Source: Epiperipatus broadwayi
Taxonomy: Eukaryota > Onychophora > Udeonychophora > Euonychophora > Peripatidae
NCBI GenBank assembly: GCA_028023455.1
Contig: JAQFVV010012529.1
Coordinates: 3,369,933-3,433,932 of the forward strand
Length of the DNA: 64,000 bases
Reading direction: 5' to 3'
The position numbers and the translations under genes were made by a program. The stretch's first letter is position 1; each line of letters begins with the position of its first letter. Below, piece by piece: positions 1-15,835 of this stretch. The notes beneath the pieces were generated by a model. That model worked only from the letters and a program-made list of their open reading frames with translations, did no database searches and was not told where the DNA came from.

Positions 1-316
1 AAAACCTTATTTGGTGATTATGTTCATCATCAGTAATGTTTAATTAGCAGTAGTTTTTTGGTTGATTTTTATGAATAAATGTCTAATGCATAATATTTTT
101 TTATTATTTAATATATTTAGTATTTGTCATTTTTATCTATTTGCTAGTAGTATATTTTTTGTTAAAGATAATGGTATAATATTGACTAATATACTTATTA
201 TTGGCATCCTAAAAGAAAATTCATATGACCAGTATTTTCATTATTGACAATCATTTTGTCAAATTTAAAGTATTTTAACACATAAAAGATTTGCTATAAT
301 ATTGCCAGAAATAAAT

Positions 317-944
317 AGATATAAATAATATACTTTGCAGATTCATCCTTGTATGATTTTGATTATGAATATACCGATGTTTCGGCTTAATTACACAAGT
401 CATTAATTGGGTGATGAATAGGATATTATAAAGATGGTTGTAGAGATGCTGTAAGCATTAGTTTATAATAGTGTTAAAGTTCCACCAATAGAAAAAAACA
501 ACGACAGGTATATAAAATTAAAAAATAAAAGTCAAAAAATCTTCAGAATAATGTTTTTAAAAAAATTCTTCCAAATAGGAGGAAGTTTGTATATGTCATC
601 AAACTTATAGATATAATTTGGTCTTTTTAGTATCTCAATGGCTTCACTGATCTTACATTTGACACATGCAAATTTCCTCCTATTTGGAAGAATTTTTTAT
701 CTGAAGATTTTCTATTTGGGAGAATTTTTTGAAAATCATATTACTCTGAAGATTTTCTATCTTTTATTTTTCAATTTTATATATTTGCCTTTTTTTTTCT
801 TTCTATTAGTGGAACTTTAACATTATTATAAACCAATGTTTATAAAAGTTCCTTTACAATCATATTTATAATATTCTATTCATCTCCTAGTATATTCATA
901 ATCATCATACACTGATGAACCCGTAAAGTATATAATTTATATCT
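317..944. repeat. Foldback (inverted-repeat) element in PAK intron
   Basis: The segment 317-583 pairs with the reverse complement of 673-944, leaving a loop of about 90 bp. Landmarks that pair are the block around 564-583 (attcttccaaataggaggaa) with 673-692, the 'taaagttccaccaatag' block with its partner near 807-824, and the outer 'agatataaataatatac' block with 927-944. The left arm has an extra stretch of about 38 bp (374-411) missing from the right arm, and the right arm has an internal duplication around 'ctgaagattttctat'. No transposase or RT is encoded. It could be a MITE or a Penelope-derived foldback. Confidence 0.75.
374..410 (-). ncRNA. Possible decayed hammerhead-like half site in foldback
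   Basis: Read on the - strand, the extra 38 bp of the left arm contains TTAATGA, then a stretch ending AAGCC, then GAAAC-ATC-GG. This has the order of a hammerhead: CTGATGA, stem II, GAAA, cleavage triplet. Two core bases differ and the 5' side of stem II has lost its GG, so it would be inactive. It is proposed only because clearer hammerheads occur elsewhere in the window. Confidence 0.25.
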
Positions 945-1171
945 GTAACCCAAAATCTTTGTATCAAATAAATAGATATTTCTTTAACAAAAAAATCAGA
1001 ATATAATTAGTACATTGAATGGAAATTAATATTGGTGTCTAAACATTTTATATAATTTTTATTTGTTAGCATGAATTCACATATATTTATTACCCTTTAA
1101 AACTTTTTTAATTTAATTTTTTCAAAATGACGTCATAAAATTAATGACTAGAAATAAAGATTTAAGTATAA

Positions 1172-6147
<4,976 letters not shown>

Positions 6148-6205
6148 TTTATCGGCTTAACGTTTTCGAGGATCCATGCCTCATATTCATAGCCTTCATA
6201 AAATG
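6148..6205 (-). ncRNA. Degenerate hammerhead ribozyme relic downstream of PLE ORF
   Basis: On the - strand this folds as a type I hammerhead. Stem I pairs TTTAT/ATAAA and GGCT/AGCC with an internal loop between them. Stem II pairs GAGG/CCTC. Then come GAAA, a palindromic AACGTT stem III and a UA cleavage position. The first core strand reads ATGAATA instead of CUGANGA, so C3 and G8 are replaced and activity is unlikely. It lies about 40 bp after the stop of the inverted GIY-YIG ORF, where hammerheads of Penelope-like elements are known. The fold was made by eye. Confidence 0.45.
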
Positions 6206-6247
6206 TATAATAAAATATGCAAATACAAATATTCAAATAAGCTAGTA

Positions 6248-6676
6248 TTAAGTAGCCCATTTCTTCGAGATCTCGAAGCAAGTATCCTTTCTATTAATGG
6301 CATGGATGTTTCCATTGATGTAAAATGCCTCCTTTATTTTTCTTTTGTGATCATTTGATTCTGAGCACAATATTATGGGATTGGCGGGTGTGAAGTTGTG
6401 TCCAGATTGTTTAGCATGCTCCAAGAATACAGAGGACGTGTTGCTGTTTTTCTGAGCTCTGTTAAATGTGTAAATATGTTGGCCCAGTCTAGTATTGATT
6501 GTAGCTTTCGTTTCACCATAATATATAGCACGGCATCCAGCCTGAGGGCAGGCAATAGAGTACACCACGTGAGGGGTGAACGATCGATCAATGTGGTCTT
6601 TAGAGTTGTTAAGCAATCTATTAGAATTAGGTGGAGTTCTAACTGCTATGTTAAATTTATCGTTTAATGCTTTCAT
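6248..6676 (-). pseudogene. Inverted copy of PLE GIY-YIG endonuclease domain
   Basis: This 142-residue reading frame is nearly identical to the last 142 residues of the + strand PLE protein ending at 7786. It holds the same zinc-binding-like CPQAGC, the YYGET motif of the GIY-YIG nuclease and the downstream TRLGQH arginine/histidine region. It lacks the whole RT and is part of the inverted arm, so it is a fragment and not an independent gene. Its small differences (T-P, N-T, H-N, A-N in place of T-S, S-T, Y-N, V-N) show a little divergence since duplication. Confidence 0.85.
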
Positions 6677-6781
6677 TAGTTTGTTAGATATTTTAGGAAT
6701 GTAGGGGATTGTTATTCTAGGTAGATTGGTGCGAGGTACATTATTGTTTATTGTATTATTAAATTTTATGATGGATGGCCC

Positions 6782-7786
6782 ATGGGCCTTCCTATCAGTG
6801 GTGTTTTATCTAGCATATATTTAAATAAATACGAGCTATCGATCCTTCCAAAATATCACAATATCAACCAAGACTTTACATATATTCGTTATGTAGACGA
6901 TATCTTTATCATAACCTCTAAAGATAATACTTTAAATATACTACGTGATTTACAAAACTTAACCAAACTTTCATTCACCATCACATATGAAAATAATAAA
7001 GAACTTAAATATCTCGACCTCTCTTTATCGAGAAATCGCCACTTAATAGATTACAAAATGATTGTTAAACCATTTGAAATTCGCACCTGTATCCACCCTA
7101 ACTCTAACTCACCTGCATCGCATAAATTTGCTGGCCTTAATGCATTTTTGTTTAGAAACTTTTATTTATGTAAATATGAAGCAGACAGGAAAGAAAACAT
7201 AAACAACTATATTAAAGATCTATTAGCAGCAGGGTTCAAATTCAAATCTATTAAAAATAAAATCATAAAATTTAATAATACAATAAACAATAATGTACCT
7301 CGCACCAATCTACCTAGAATAACAATCCCCTACATTCCTAAAACATCTAACAAACTAATGAAAGCATTAAACGATAAATTTAACATAGCAGTTAGAACTC
7401 CACCTAATTCTAATAGATTGCTTAACAACTCTAAAGACCACATTGATCGATCGTTCACCTCTCACGTGGTGTACTCTATTGCCTGCCCTCAGGCTGGATG
7501 CCGTGCTATATATTATGGTGAAACGAAAGCTACAATCAGTACTAGACTGGGCCAACATATTTACACATTTAACAGAGCTCAGAAAAACAGCAACACGTCC
7601 TCTGTATTCTTGGAGCATGCTAAACAATCTGGATACAACTTCACACCCGTCAATCCCATAATATTGTGCTCAGAATCAAATGATCACAAAAGAAAAATAA
7701 AGGAGGCATTTTACATCAATGGAAACATCCATGCCATTAATAGAAAGGATACTTGCTTTGAGATCTCGAAGAAATGGGCTACTTAA
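6782..7786 (+). CDS. Penelope-like protein, partial RT plus GIY-YIG endonuclease
   Basis: An open frame of 334 residues (open back to 6773) encodes the C-terminal half of a Penelope-like polyprotein. It starts inside RT motif B (PMGLPISGVLSSIYLN), then has motif C YVDDIF at about residues 37-42 with both catalytic aspartates. A linker follows, and a C-terminal GIY-YIG nuclease at about residues 225-330 (CPQAGC, YYGET, TRLGQH). Family knowledge: the RT copies RNA at a nick made by the GIY-YIG domain. RT motifs 1 to A are missing, cut off exactly where the inverted copy begins, so the product cannot be autonomous. The first ATG is internal to the original protein. The frame has no stops, which suggests a recent insertion. 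Confidence 0.85.
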   Translation: MGLPISGVLSSIYLNKYELSILPKYHNINQDFTYIRYVDDIFIITSKDNTLNILRDLQNLTKLSFTITYENNKELKYLDLSLSRNRHLIDYKMIVKPFEIRTCIHPNSNSPASHKFAGLNAFLFRNFYLCKYEADRKENINNYIKDLLAAGFKFKSIKNKIIKFNNTINNNVPRTNLPRITIPYIPKTSNKLMKALNDKFNIAVRTPPNSNRLLNNSKDHIDRSFTSHVVYSIACPQAGCRAIYYGETKATISTRLGQHIYTFNRAQKNSNTSSVFLEHAKQSGYNFTPVNPIILCSESNDHKRKIKEAFYINGNIHAINRKDTCFEISKKWAT

Positions 7787-7977
7787 TACTAGCTTATTTG
7801 AATATTTCAATAATATAAGTAAATTTTCACTTGAAAAATAAAATTGTGTTTAAACATATTTATATCAAAGCCCTTATGACTAATGTCTTGTGTATCTGTA
7901 GAAATTTAGATCTGGATTTTATTTTACATTGCTAAAGATTTTCTAGCAGGCTTAGGTTTTTTTTTTTTTTCCAGGTA

Positions 7978-10900
7978 GATCATCATCATCATCAACCATT
8001 ATCAATCCACTGCAGGATGAAGGTCTCTCCAAGTTTAATCCATCTTCTCCGATCTTTAGCTTCTCTTCTCCACAACACCCCTGCACATTTTCTTATTTCA
8101 TCCATCCATCCATCTCACATGTGGTCTCTTTCTGGGTCTTTTACAATCTCTTGGGAATCCACTTTAAAATTTTAATTGTCCATCTATTATCATCTCTTCT
8201 AGCAATATGTCCAGCCCAACTCCATTTCAATCTTTTAATTTTTTCAATAAGGTCAGTAACACCTGTTTGTTGTCTTACCCATACATTGCGTTTTCAATCT
8301 CTTCTTGTTACTCCCAACATACATCTCTCCATACTCCTTTGAGTGGTCTGAAGTCTCTGTATTGCTCTTCTATTAAGTGTCCAAGTCTCAGATCCATAAG
8401 TAAGAACTGGTAAAACACATTTGTTAAAAACCATCCTTTTCAAACACATAGGCATATTTCCTTTTAGTATCAAGTTATTTCTACCAAAAGCACTCCAACC
8501 AAGTTTAATTCTATGATTAATTTCCTCCATTATGTTTCCATCTGTATTAATAATCTGACCAAGGTATTTGTAACTGTTAACTTCTTCTAATTCTTCATAA
8601 TCAATCTTTATTTTCATATTTTGAGCAAATCGATTAAACATTACTTTAGTCTTTTTAACATTTATCTTTAGTCCTACTTTTCTACTTTCATCTGCTAAAC
8701 TCCTGCAACATTTCCTGCAGCTCTGAAGCATTATTTGCAAAAACAACTACATCATCTGCGAAATCTAAATGACTTAAATACTCTCCATTTACTTTCACTC
8801 CTTTAGTTTCCCATTTTAATCCACAAAATACTTCTTGCAGCACTGCTGTAAAGAGTTTTGGAGATATGGAGTCACCTTGGCTTACATCTTTTTCAATGTT
8901 GATTTTTCCAGTAGCATTATGTAATCTAATTGTTGCTGTTGCATTTTTATAAATATTCTTTAAAATATGACAATATCCTGGATCTATACCTTGATGATCC
9001 AATGCTTTAATCACTGAAGAAATGTGTATAGAATCGAATGCCTTTTCATAAGCTACAAATCCAAAACATAATGACAACTCATATTCATTTGTCCTTTCTA
9101 TGACTTCTCTCAATACCTGGATATGATCTATTGTACTAAAACCACTTTTAAATCCAGCTTGTTCTCTTGGTTGGTGGAAATCCAAAGTTCTCTGTAGACG
9201 AGTTGTAATTATCTTGGTAAAAATTTTATATAAAACTGATAAAAGGCTGATAGGTCTGTAATTTCTAATATCTTCTTTATCATCTTTTTTAAATATTAAT
9301 ATTATTACTGCATTCTTCCAATCTTCCGGTACATCTTTATCATTTAGACATTTGATATATAACTTTGCTAAGATTGTTTCTATTTCTTCACCTGCTTCTT
9401 TTAATATATCAATTATAATTCCATCATTTCCTGGAGCCTTTCCTTTCTTCATACACTTAATTGTATGTCTTACTTCTTCATTTAAAATTCTGGGCAATTC
9501 GGAAGATGTAATAGATATAGGAGGTACTTGTTCTTTATTACTATATAATTCTTGATAAAAATCTTCTACCAATTTTATGATGTCATCTCTCTTTTTAGTA
9601 ATAATTTCATCTTTTTTTCTTATTGCAGATATAAATTTCCTACCAATACCAAAATGTTGTTTAACATTTTTGAGACTTTTATTTTCTTCTACAGCTTTCC
9701 TTGCTATTTCACAGTTATACTTTCTTATATCAATTTCAACTCTTTTCCGTACCATTTTACAAAATTCGAGATATTCAATTCTTTTTAATACATCATTTTT
9801 GTATATCTTCATATTCCTTCTTTTCTTCATAAATTCTCTAGTCTCAGTAGAAATTTTATTAGTCAATTGCTGCTTTTTTCTACCAGCTATGTTTGTTGCA
9901 GTTTTTAAAAGTGTATCAGTTATTTTCATATTAATTTCATTCAAATCTGAATCATGTTCAAAATCTCCTAACACTTGAAACCTATTTGTAAGTTCCAATT
10001 TAAATTCTTTATAATGTTTCTGAAGATTAGGAATATCAACTGTAAATATTGTTTTTCTTAATAATTTTTGTCTCTCTAGTTTTACATTAACATGTAACTT
10101 ACACCTTTCTAATTGATGATCACTTCCTGTGTTAAATTTATTAAGAACATTACAATCTTGAAATATGTATTTTCTGTTAGTCAAAATATAATCCAATTCT
10201 GTTGTACCTTCATTTGGATGCTTCCATGTCCATTTCCTTTTAACATTTTTCTCAAAAAATGAATTCATAATATAAAGTTTTTCTTTTTCTGCAAACTCCA
10301 CAAGTCTATGACCTCTCTCATTTCTATTACCATAACCAAAATTACCTACAGCAATTTCATCTTTCATTTGTCTACCAATTCTAGCATTAAAGTCTCCCAT
10401 AACAATTTTAAAATGTTGTTTACTCTGATCAAAAGCCTTTTGTACATCCATATAAAAGTCTTCTACTACTTCATCACTATGAGAACTTGTTGGGGCATAA
10501 ACCTGAATTATCTGCATTTGGTATCTGCTATTAAGTTGTATAACTAATCTTGCCACTCTGTCCGATACACCATCAATCTCCGCAATATTGTTCTTACACT
10601 TTTTATTTATAATGAATCCTACTCCACTTGTATTTCCAATATGTGTGCCTTTATAATAGAGTATATGTCCACTTTTTAAATCAATTGTTTCTTCTCCTTT
10701 TCTTTTAACTTCACAAAGTCCAATAATGTCCCATTTAATATAAGACAGTTCTTCTTCTAATTCTTGCAATCTTCCTTCACTTGAAAGTGATCTGCAGTTG
10801 TAAGTACCTAAATAAAAAGTCATCATCAAATGGCAGCCTGGGTCCGCAATCAGGGGATTCTTAGCACCCTCCGCCTTCGGCCACCAACCGCTGCCTTGGT

Positions 10901-11110
10901 TGGTGACTTTACAGCCTCCTGGGAATAAGGGCAATGCTTTATTTTTGTCTGTCATAATTGTATATATGTATTGGAAAAATATTTATCATTTACACAAACA
11001 TTCATTCTGCCATATCAGGCACTGAGAAGAAAGACCATGGTGTTTCTTGATCTTAAACTCAGAGGTAAAAAGCCAATAAACTCACCACGCTGGCTAATGC
11101 ATGTTGGTGA
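7978..11110 (-). mobile_element. RTE/BovB-like LINE, nearly full length, mutated
   Basis: A - strand non-LTR retrotransposon has one long APE-RT reading frame and a tail of GAT repeats (7978-7995), a 3' end typical of RTE-clade elements, which often end in short tandem repeats. The 5' leader on the - strand from about 11110 to 10955 has no coding signal. The exact 5' end is uncertain. The reading frame is broken by at least two frameshifts and one nonsense codon, and a catalytic Asp is lost. It lies antisense within the PAK intron. Confidence 0.88.
7990..10955 (-). pseudogene. LINE polyprotein, APE endonuclease and reverse transcriptase
   Basis: The first 755 residues (10955-8688) contain an APE-type endonuclease at about residues 49-285 (TYNCRSL, CEVKRKG, VYAPTS, GDFNARIG, ELDYIL, GSDHQ) and an RT at about 495-740 (KAPGNDGI, NYRPISLLS, QAGFKSGFSTIDHI, SQGDSISPKLF, FADDVVVFA). 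Near 8701 one extra T in GAGTTTAGC shifts the frame. The protein continues in 8746-8294 (thumb region, YGSETWTLNRRA). A TGA at about 8294-8296 replaces Arg. The C-terminus (TGVTDLIEKI, WAGHIARRDDNRW, GETFILQWIDNG) runs to about 7990 with one or two further frame changes near 8155 and 8115. RT motif A reads FVAYEKAFD, with Ala where the catalytic Asp is expected. The C-terminal WAGHIAR signature is shared with RTE/BovB-like elements. Confidence 0.88.
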
Positions 11111-11874
11111 GCAGCCCAACCATGTTCGTATACTATATGAATAATCACATAGTAATAACAGCTGCAATGACAAGAACGTATATCCAGATAATGATTCGGT
11201 TACCGATTGATAAATGAATATATTGCTATTGATTAATCTGGTTAAGTATTGTTTTTCTTACTGTTTTTCTTATTTAAAAAGGCCTCCAATGAGCTAATTA
11301 AGTCTGTTTTTTCTTCAACTTATATAAAAATTCATGGTGTGTGTGTATTGGTATTTAAAAACTTGTTTATGCAGTACTAGTGTTGTTTCTTGTATAATTC
11401 AGAAATTTCAGAGAAAGAAAGCTTTTATTCTTTGTTGAATAATATTGCATCTATGCCATTAAAAGACAGATTTAAAAATTTTTTCATTAGAGACTGATAA
11501 CGCAATTCGTATAGTGTGTTGTTATTGAATCTTTACACAATATATGAATTAACAAAATTGGATTCAGAATAGTGGCATCTTATGGGGTATATTATAGTTA
11601 GGAATCAGAATGTAAAAAAGTTATTGTCACATAAATATTTAAGATGTTCTGCAAAGCTTGTTAAGAGTTTATTTGCGAGCTCTTTATATAACAATTACTA
11701 TGCCAAATTTTAACTGGATTTTCAAGCTTGTAATGCTATTGTTATTATGAATTGCTATAATGGAAAATCTCTTTTTGTGTTTATTAAAAATAAAATTTCA
11801 TTTGGATTTCTGATAATAACTGTATTATTAATGACTTGATTAAAAATAAACCTATGTCATTCTTTGTTTGGCAG

Positions 11875-11943
11875 ATGTGGAGTGAGCATCAGAAACAATA
11901 TAGAGATTTAAAAACAGCAGTTCAACAATTGTTGATGAAGTAA
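11875..11943 (+). other. Candidate cryptic or alternative terminal exon in PAK intron
   Basis: The sequence TTTGTTTGGCAG (11863-11874) is a good 3' splice site. It is followed by 22 sense codons (MWSEHQKQYRDLKTAVQQLL and two more) and TAA at 11941-11943, in phase 0 with the PAK donor at 1315/1316. If used, it would give a kinase ending after subdomain X without subdomain XI and the C-terminal helices. No homology is recognised, and the composition could equally belong to the LINE relic just downstream. It is reported as a splice possibility only. Confidence 0.2.
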
Positions 11944-12213
11944 AATTACAAAGATGTACTCATTAGCTGATTGTTGTCACCTTTTTTTTTGATGCATTGA
12001 AAGTCAGGTATGGACTTGATAATGATATAGTCCGGTAATAATTTTCTTTTTATATGATAACAATGATATTTGAAATAGTTGGAAAAAGTATTTTGTTTAT
12101 TTTGAATAGTGATACAAAATTCAGGGAATTTTTTTAATGATGTATCATCATTTGACTCATATATTTGAATTTGGATAGAAATATTTAGCATAATGAAGTT
12201 AAACAGTTCTTTG

Positions 12214-12960
12214 TAATCCTAAAAAATGGAAAAGATGCAGATCCCAGTGAGATATATAGAGAAAGTTTTAAAGTTATATAGTGAAAAAAATTAATCAAAT
12301 GGTTAATTAGATGGAAATTAATAAAAAGTTTGCACATGTGAAATGACAGAATTGGTCCATGATCTATGGACTTTAGCTTCGAAATAGAATTTTTTTTATG
12401 AATATATGGATCTACAAAATTGTAATACCTGATCTGAAGTATATTTCTATTGCTCTAATATAGAAAAGACTGTAAGATTGCCATGAAATGTAATTGTTGC
12501 TTCCAATACTAGTAACCAGAGACTCAATATGATTTTAGAAGATTTTGTAAGTATTATAAATGTAATTTTTATTACCAGACTAATGCAAGAAAAATGTCTT
12601 AAGCAAAAATGAGATTAATAGATTGCTTTTATTGATTTTATCAAGGCATTTGATTCAATTAATTGAAAAAATTTGTAGCAGTGCTTGAAATTAACTAGTT
12701 ATCTGCTAAAGTTTATTTATATTATATGGCTTCTACATGATTTAAGATGAAATATTATTAGCAGAAAATGTGAAGTATTTGAAACAAAAATTCATGTTAA
12801 CAGGAATGTGTTTATGACAGGAATTAAAAAGTAAAACAAGAACTTAATTCTTGCCATTTAAAGGATGATTAGCAACTACAACACAGACTATTAATATATT
12901 GCTGCTAAATTTAATAAGTTAAAAGTTGAAATATTTTATTACATTGTTATAAAATCCTTT
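12214..12960 (+). mobile_element. Old LINE reverse transcriptase relic
   Basis: Scattered RT motifs on the + strand survive in different frames. LKNGKDADPSEIYRES (about 12219-12265) resembles the 'KNGKAAGPSG' block before RT motif 1. IAFIDFIKAFDSIN (12622-12663) is RT motif A with its Asp. After it, WKNLWQCLKLT would follow if two TGA/TAG stops were Trp. The remainder is riddled with stops and shifts. It is a different, older LINE than the one at 7978-11110 and has the opposite orientation. Confidence 0.55.
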
Positions 12961-15673
12961 TTTGATAGATTGAATATGAGAAGTGAATGAATAGTAATGG
13001 ACTTCCTAAAAACTATTTTATCAGGAACTTGAGCATGACTTTTATTATAGAAATAAATTCTATTTACATTATAAAATGGATCTCAACAAAATGCAATCTT
13101 AATTGCTTTCACTGAGAAGATATAGCTGATGAATAGCATATATTAAAAAGCTACAATTAGGAAATATTGCTTTAAGAGACATATGATATTGAGTTATGAA
13201 AATATATATTTATTTAAATTAGATTTTGTTTAGGCACAAAAAGTACAAGAAAAAAGTAAGTTAAATAAAAGTGTATAATAAAAAAAAAAAAGTCACTTGA
13301 TTCAGATTTTAATGAATCATTAAGTTTTAAATTAAAAAACAGCTTCACAAAATGTCTAGTAAACAGACCTTAGGCCCAGTGTAGGACTTAAATAGAAACT
13401 CATAGATTAGAAAAGTATAATTGTCACAGCTAATCTTATTTATTAACTTTTTTTTTTCTTTTTCTGAAGTTATATTGGCCGCATTCCTTTCAAATAGTTG
13501 ATTATGAAAGAGTGAATGAGTGGAAAATGTTAATGTAGCTTTAATTAAAAATTATGCTTTGATGACTTATTTAATCTAGTGACCAAACATTAGATGTTTC
13601 CATGGATGTTATAATGTGAACAGAAATTGACATCATTATGTGTATATTTATATGACGGCTTATTAATAGGTTAAACACCATACATAAATATTTTTGATTG
13701 CAAATATATTTATTCTCTAAAATCGGCAAACTGTAATTATAATATATTCGTATATATATATATCATACTATCATTTCTGTTGTGGAGTTCATTTGATGAT
13801 GACAAGTTATACTTAAAATATATGTATAATGAGAAAGAGAATAGCTTGAAAGTTTCTGTATTGGGATATAATTTTCATCACACACATTTCAAAATGAGCA
13901 TGCTGATAAAATCTGAAATTAAACTATTATTAAATCTTTTTTCAACTACTCTACCAATGCCACTCTATGATATTTAATTACAGTATAGTTTTATAATTAA
14001 ATCTTTATAATGACTTGTAATTTTTGTTATTATATTATAAGCATTTGCTTTTTCACATTTATCTATATAATTACATTTATCAGTCTTAATAAGGATCTTT
14101 AGATGACTGTAAAGTACAAAAGTCCTGTAATTAAAGTGTCTGATTTGTTAAAAGTTCTACTCATTATTGTGTATGTTAGAATAAGTATAATGATAAATGC
14201 AGATCCATTTCAACATAAAGTAAGTTTATTTTCTTTGTAATATTTTTTAATTATAGTTCATTATCTTATGTAGAAATTCTTAAGCATAAGTTACTCTGGT
14301 ACATCTATTTTTCTAAAAAAATTTGATAATGATCAGTGAATTAATAGTTAATAAAGCACAAGATATCTGCTTATTCATTTGGGAAGGTTTTTTTTTATTT
14401 TATTAAAGTCTAAATACAATTCATTTTTTTGCTTATACCATCAATTCAGATGCTGCAATTCTTGTAAACACACACACAATCTACCTGTGTCTGTCCATCC
14501 GTCCACACACATGCAGTACATATATATATGTATATTTATCTATAATACAATTTAGTTGATAAATTATATATAAGACATCAATAAAATTAATTAATAAACA
14601 AAAATAGTGAAGTAGTAAATTGGAAGAGAAAAAGAGAACACATTTATGTATGTTTAAGACTGTGCCCAAATCTAGATTGGCATATATTTGAATGTTTACT
14701 TGATCATCATCATTTCTCTCAAAAAAATAAAGTGTACTATTCCTCTTTATTGTTCTTACATAATGAAAATTTACAGTTATGAAAGGCAAAAGACATAATG
14801 ACTACCTGATATTTTTTAAATCCATACCTATTTACTAATACCTAATATTACTGTTTATCAGAATATTTTTTCTACTAAAGTATTTGTATATATTTAATGC
14901 TTTTTGACTCAATATATTACTGTGTACTATAGTATTAAATTTTTTTGCCATAGAGTTAGTGCTCTTTCAGTATTGCTTAATAATTATCATATGAAACCTT
15001 AATGGTTTTAAGAGCTCATATAATACTAGCATGAATCTTTTTATTATTATTATTTATAAGTGATTTGATGATTTGAACTTATTGAAAAAACTAAATCAAT
15101 TATTATTTTTTATCACATAAACGAATCATTCTATAGTTTTTTCAGAATTGGAAAAAATTCTCCTATCACTAACTTTGAGCTCTGGGGTCATTTAAAATGA
15201 AATTGTAGTTTCCTAATTAAAATTGAAAATGTAAGTGCATTGCTGTTATATTCATATAATGTAACTGAGTATGTGAAACTTAAGTTAGTATGCGATTAAG
15301 AAAAAGTCTATCGCTCTACACATAACTACAATACATGTAAAGTTTATGTATTTGTAATTTGATATATATAAAAAAAAAATTAATTATTATTATTATTTTT
15401 TTTTATCCCAAATTAGATTTTATTGAATTTGTGGATTTTGAGTGAGCTAATATTGTGGACCATGTGACCTTCTGTAATTGAATAATTTTTAACTTGAGAT
15501 TTTTTAAAATTTTTTGTTTTTTAAATTCTTAAAGTTGATTTAAAACAATCTGGTTATATATTTCTTAAGATGTGCAAAAGAAAAATATATTGATATTTAA
15601 ATATTTCAGTTAGAAAAAAAATATATAAAAGAACTAGAAAAACTTTACTAATAACAGTTGGAATTTTTTACAG
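12961..15673 (+). other. PAK intron, last part
   Basis: AT-rich intronic sequence with simple tracts such as (TA)n near 13752-13766, ending in the acceptor TTTTTTACAG at 15664-15673. No repeat or gene was recognised. Confidence 0.7.
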
Positions 15674-15835
15674 GTATCACCTCGATTACAAGGATTCTTG
15701 GAAAAGATGTTAGTTCGAGATCCGGCGCAGCGAGCAACGGCTATTGATCTTTTACAACACCCATTTTTGCGCCAGGCTGGACCTTGCAGCTTGTTGGTAC
15801 CTCTTATGAGAAGTTTTCGCCACAGTCCTTGTTAA
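15674..15835 (+). CDS. Group II PAK kinase, C-terminal exon (subdomain XI and stop)
   Basis: This phase-0 exon has 53 codons and TAA (15833-15835). It begins [20 protein letters not shown] and continues with [12 protein letters not shown] and the C-tail [14 protein letters not shown]. The '[16 protein letters not shown]' segment is kinase subdomain XI with its invariant Arg and is diagnostic of group II PAKs. In those proteins the end is close to 'VPLMR', so the tail length is normal. It joins in frame to THR at 1315. The exon follows a TTTACAG acceptor. Nothing in it appears damaged, so this is a functional host gene. Confidence 0.95.
   Translation, partial: VSPRLQGFLEKMLVRDPAQRATAIDLLQHPFLRQAGPCSLLVPLMRSFRHSPC

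Larger units (their letters stand above)
6148..7806. mobile_element. Penelope-like element with inverted tail copy
   Basis: A 5'-truncated + strand copy (6773-7806) is preceded by an inverted copy of its own 3' part: 6226-6772 is the reverse complement of 7263-7806. Thus 0.54 kb arms flank a 0.49 kb RT segment that is present once. The two copies of the C-terminal protein differ at only about four of 142 residues, so the arrangement is young or kept uniform by gene conversion. Penelope-like elements often carry such terminal repeats (pLTRs), direct or inverted. The - strand copy continues past its ORF into a hammerhead-like relic at 6148-6205. Confidence 0.85.

Noticed and set aside
6373-6667. 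Open frames on both strands over the GIY-YIG arm, with mirror partners at 7367-7661
   Set aside because: They are alternative-frame shadows of the Penelope protein and recur in the second arm only because the arms are inverted copies.
9352-10547. Several + strand open frames of 67-133 codons opposite the LINE
   Set aside because: They are antisense shadows of the LINE reading frame, rich in Ile, Phe and Ser as expected for the complement of an AT-rich coding strand.
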